From positions 78,438,887 to 78,502,886 of the forward strand of contig CM060318.1 of NCBI GenBank assembly GCA_030674155.1: DNA of 64,000 bases. Reading direction: 5' to 3'. Shown here one piece after another: positions 60,793 through 64,000 of this stretch; position 1 is the stretch's first letter; the number at the start of each line of letters is the position of its first letter. This DNA is from Stramonita haemastoma. Lineage: Eukaryota > Mollusca > Gastropoda > Neogastropoda > Muricidae. The notes below the pieces were generated by a model that worked only from the letters and a program-made list of their open reading frames with translations, did not search any database and was not told the DNA's origin. The position numbers and the translations under genes were made by a program.

Positions 60793-61074
60793 ACACACAA
60801 AACTGACAGTCTACTTCTACCTCAATCTTCGTATCTCACACATCCTCTCAACTACCTGGCTTGCATAATACCTCTACACACTTAAAAATCAATCATGTCC
60901 ACATGCCAGCTTACAATACATAACCTTTTTCAGTGCTCATGCAGAAACCCACTTGCTCAAAGCAACACAGCAGCGACATACTGACACCAGTTCTGGCAGT
61001 CTCTCCATTCAGTCTTTGCATTCAACAGGGTCCACATCACATCACAGCCAAGCTGAAGGAAGAGTGACATCCCT

Positions 61075-61200
61075 TTAGCCCAGTTCCATGGGGGGAGGGG
61101 GTGCTAATCTCAAAGAAAAACTCTCCGTCTGGAACACACTGTGGGGCTTGCGGTATCCTGAGGCTTTTTCAGGCTTTGCCAGCTCGGCCAAAATTGCCAT
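61075..61200 (-). CDS. Terminal coding exon of the unrecognised minus-strand gene
   Basis: After a strong pyrimidine tract and tttttcag on the minus strand, 42 codons read MAILAELAKPEKASGYRKPH, SVFQTESFSLRLAPPPPMEL, G and stop TAA at 61075-61077. The incoming phase is 0, as required. Together the three exons give about 130 residues of C-terminus with no domain I can name. The gene converges on the neurabin gene, with about 15 kb between the stop codons. Confidence 0.8.
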   Translation of the reverse strand: MAILAELAKPEKASGYRKPHSVFQTESFSLRLAPPPPMELG

Positions 61201-61261
61201 CTGAAAAAGAAAAAAAAACAAAGTGTAAAAAAAAACCTTTCATAAGACTGAGGAAAATTCT

Positions 61262-61620
61262 CTCGCTTTCCGATGACCCAGGTTTGAATCTGTTTCAAGA
61301 GACACCTATGTAAGCCCTCCCCCCCCTCCAACTTGAGCAGGGATTGGAACCACCTCCAAGATGCCTCCTCAAGGGACTTGTCCCCTGGAGTTAACATCAG
61401 TGCCAACTCCACTCCCCTAAAAGTCCATGAGATGAGACAATAAACCCAGGTCCTGTGTGTAAACACAACTGAACATCTTGTGCACACATTGCAACCCGTT
61501 TTGCCTTGGGAACAGATAACAAAAGTTACAATACTGCAAACATGAGGGAACTGGATGCAAAAAACTAAATAAGTGGTTATTCCATTACCCTTAAAATAAA
61601 AGACTTTATCAAAGCAAAAC
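61262..61620 (+). mobile_element. SINE family A, plus strand, inside the minus-strand gene
   Basis: Body blocks ggagttaacatcagtgccaa, ctaaaagtccatgagatgag and cattacccttaaaataaaag are present. It lies in the intron between the last two coding exons of the minus-strand gene, in antisense. Confidence 0.78.
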
Positions 61621-61748
61621 AAAACCACACACACATGCGAAGCAGCAGACACACAGCAACACACACACAAGAGTTCACACATATGCACACACACACACAC
61701 AAACATGGAATAATATGCAATTTTCCCTATAAACCCTGAATTTCTTAC

Positions 61749-61817
61749 CCTGGAGGGACTCTTCATAGCTCTACGCATCTCTTCATAAGCTGTTACATGG
61801 TGGGGGTCCAGTGACAT
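61749..61817 (-). CDS. Internal exon of the same unrecognised minus-strand gene
   Basis: Acceptor tttgttacag and donor gtaaga (minus strand) bound 69 bases, 23 codons in phase 0: MSLDPHHVTAYEEMRRAMKS then PSR. The phases match the exon upstream (63528) and the one downstream (61200). It looks helical and charged. The initial Met is simply the first codon of the exon, although an alternative start in a short isoform cannot be excluded. Confidence 0.8.
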
Positions 61818-62924
61818 CTGTAACAAAACAAAGACACACTTTACAGATAACATAACAAAGATCAACCATGTCCCAAACATATCTGTTCACAAGACTAACC
61901 ACGTCACAAACAAATCCATTTACACTCTACAGATTACATATAATAAAAAACTAAGCAGCTGGTTTAACAAAATGAGGAAATAAATCGCTTTAAATGTAAG
62001 ATAGAACACTTAGGCAGTTGACTGAATGGTCAACATTGGCAAGAGCAGATACTGCATTTGTCATATTGATAGAAAAAAAATGTTGACTATCACTGGGGGT
62101 GGTAAGTGAACTGAGAACAATGAATTTAATTTGAATTAAAAGCCAGAAAGTTCTAAAACATTAAAAAATATCCACCTAAATAAAAGAAGCATTGAAAAAC
62201 AAACTAGTAACTGAATCTAATAATTGCTGTATAAAATATGGCTGAAAAAAGTAAATTGATGTATATCTATGTATTTAAATGATGATGAAATTTCCCTTGA
62301 AAGTAAAATCCATTTTGACTTCACCTCTAAAAAAACAAAAACTACCATGTGTTTTAACAACAATCTGATGTTTTTTAACATTAAATTTGCACATAATTTA
62401 CCAACTTTTAATCAAACGGTGATCTACATAAACTTTCCTTATGACATGAACCATCACATTACAATCACCAATGTTCGTCTATCCTATATTTACAAACAGT
62501 TCATTTCAGTTCATTTCATGCAGTCTATTGCCCCCCTGACCACGAAGGCCACATCAGGGCTGTCACCTCATACACTTTCATTAACTCCAATAACCTTCAC
62601 CTCAAACTGAAGACCAATGCCATCCAATCCCTTCTCACTTTCAACATCGTCATTCTGAAAAAAAATACCAGCATCATATGACAAACCACTGTAATCATTT
62701 CATTCCTAAAAGCCATTAAAACCAGGCAGTGCTGAGGATGCCGGCCATTCTATTTGATTTAATATACCCAGGTTACAAAAAAGTGTTAAAAAAGGATAAT
62801 GAACACTTCAATGTACAAAAACAATACATAAAAAAAATGCCATGTGGGCAAATAACACTGCAGAAAGGACATCCTGTGCCCATCGCAGTGTTCACAATAT
62901 CACTACTGGTTGTCAGAACAAAAG

Positions 62925-63204
62925 TTAAAAGTTAAAGTCTGTCCGAGCCTAAGGCTCATCAGGCCGGCGCTTATCCGGTTTCTGTGGCGTTAAGCGACTG
63001 AGAGTCATAGACTCCCCCTGGATAGGACGCCAGTCTATCGCAGGGTTACCCCAACACAAGGTTGGTACCCTTTTACACCTGGGTGGGGTGAGAAAATAGC
63101 CGTAAAGTGCCTTTTCCAAGGGCACAACGCCATAGCCTAGCTGGGATCGAACCGCAACTTTCGGTTACGAGTCCAAGCCCTAACCACAAGACTACAGCGG
63201 CGGC
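62925..63204 (-). mobile_element. SINE family B with perfect 14-bp target-site duplication
   Basis: Same family as 3939-4224, inserted between two perfect copies of tgtcagaacaaaag (62911-62924 and 63205-63218). The tRNA-like head is at the high-coordinate end. A perfect duplication and modest divergence suggest a fairly recent insertion, here within an intron of the minus-strand gene. Confidence 0.92.
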
Positions 63205-63304
63205 TGTCAGAACAAAAGAACACAGTCAAAATGTCTTATAACAAAAAAAAAAGAGACTATCTGAAAGATTTGCTTGAGAAAAGGTAGGTGAATGGACTGA
63301 AAAG

Positions 63305-63465
63305 ACATTTTATAAACAAGAGAGACAAAAGAAAGGTATGGAAAAAGACAGAAACAAAGAGAAAGATTAAAAAAAAGGGAGAAATTTCTAGCACAGAATT
63401 TCCAGAAGGTGAGGGGAATACTATTTATACAGAAACGATCCTCTGGCATCCCCACAGGGGGGATA
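63305..63465 (+). repeat. Interspersed repeat family D, 3' half
   Basis: Matches 37615-37760: purine-rich aaagacagaaacaaagagaa, then ctagcacagaatttccagaa and ctctggcatccccacagggg. Confidence 0.65.
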
Positions 63466-63527
63466 CAAACATTTGACCAACTTTCAACCCAACAACGCTC
63501 TATCTATAAATAAACAAACAGACTGAC

Positions 63528-63730
63528 CTCTTTGCCCTGCAGCCTGTCTCGCTTTGAGGCGGGGGTGGGGTGGGCGGGGTTGGACAGGGAGCGGTGGAAG
63601 CGAGTGCTGGTCACCTGGCTGCCTGAGCGCCGCGCGTTGCTGCACAGGTAGCAGATGAAGGTCTCCTCCCCCTCCAGCACGTGGATGGAGGCCACCGCCC
63701 GCAGGCACGGCTCATGGTACAGTGGCCACA
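63528..63730 (-). CDS. Internal exon of an unrecognised minus-strand gene
   Basis: Read on the minus strand, acceptor tgtgtgccag and donor gtcagt bound 203 bases. Two bases carry in, then WPLYHEPCLRAVASIHVLEG, EETFICYLCSNARRSGSQVT, STRFHRSLSNPAHPTPASKR, DRLQGKE, ending in phase 0. It is GC-rich and codon-like compared with the surrounding AT-rich DNA. HEPC and CYLC could form a small metal site, but I do not recognise the family. The acceptor touches a minisatellite that fills the rest of the window. Confidence 0.82.
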
Positions 63731-64000
63731 CTGGCACACACAACACCTGTATCATACACTGGCACACACACTGTATCATACACTGTCACACAAACCCTGT
63801 ATCCATACACCTGGCACACACAAACCTGTATCCATACACCTGCACACACAACACCTGTATCCATACACCTGGCACACACACCTGTATCCATACACCTGGC
63901 ACACACAACACCCTGTATCCTACACCTGTCACACACAACACCCTGTATCCATACACCTGTCACACAACACCTGTATCCATACACCTGTCACACACAACAC
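63731..64000. repeat. Minisatellite of about 30 bp at the window edge
   Basis: Units of acacctgtatccatacacct and ggcacacacaac, about nine copies, continuing past the window. On the minus strand the unit carries gtgtgtgccag, the same sequence as the acceptor of the adjoining exon. Confidence 0.92.

Overview
This window is intron-rich animal nuclear DNA, crowded with microsatellites, minisatellites and short interspersed elements. It has spliced exons with GT..AG borders, tRNA-headed SINEs and a nuclear tRNA gene. There are no operons and no bacterial-style gene packing. The protein sequences and the density of (TG)n, (CT)n and tRNA-SINE families suggest a lophotrochozoan, most likely a mollusc and perhaps a gastropod. 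The species cannot be named from the sequence alone.

The main content is one large plus-strand gene, the neurabin/spinophilin homologue (PPP1R9 family; Drosophila Spinophilin, C. elegans NAB-1). I could place 21 coding exons between 12988 and the stop codon at 46322-46324, plus one weaker upstream candidate at 7372-7549. In order they encode an acidic linker; the protein phosphatase 1 docking segment with an RIRF motif (15174-15327, 18476-18608); one PDZ domain (21657-23620); an acidic segment and coiled coil (24790-30129); a Ser/Thr/Gly-rich linker (34569-41369); a SAM domain (44695-44877); and a charged C-terminal helix (46151-46324). The N-terminal actin-binding region is expected upstream of the window. 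Exon phases chain almost perfectly, but only if eight exons are each missing one base (two in one exon), mostly in homopolymer runs. This looks like residual sequencing error in a live gene, not a pseudogene.

From 46325 to about 52 kb is the probable long 3' UTR and intergenic DNA, with several candidate poly(A) signals. A convincing tRNA-Gly(GCC) gene lies on the minus strand at 53787-53857, amid SINE fragments. At the right edge (61075-63730) are the last three coding exons of a convergent minus-strand gene whose product I do not recognise.

Repeats make up much of the rest. There are four SINE-like families (called A-D here), and one family-B copy carries a perfect 14-bp target-site duplication. 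There is a TIR-bearing MITE-like element (9536-9966) and a near-palindromic foldback element (25833-25980). Large tandem arrays occur at 1741-2252, 5909-6266, 17935-18360, 32390-32850, 33310-34260 and 41865-42385. Several tandem arrays overlap or copy splice signals of the neurabin gene: a triplicated 5' splice site, a seven-fold acceptor-like repeat, a partial exon duplicate, and a donor formed by a (GT)n tract. These are the most interesting features of the window.
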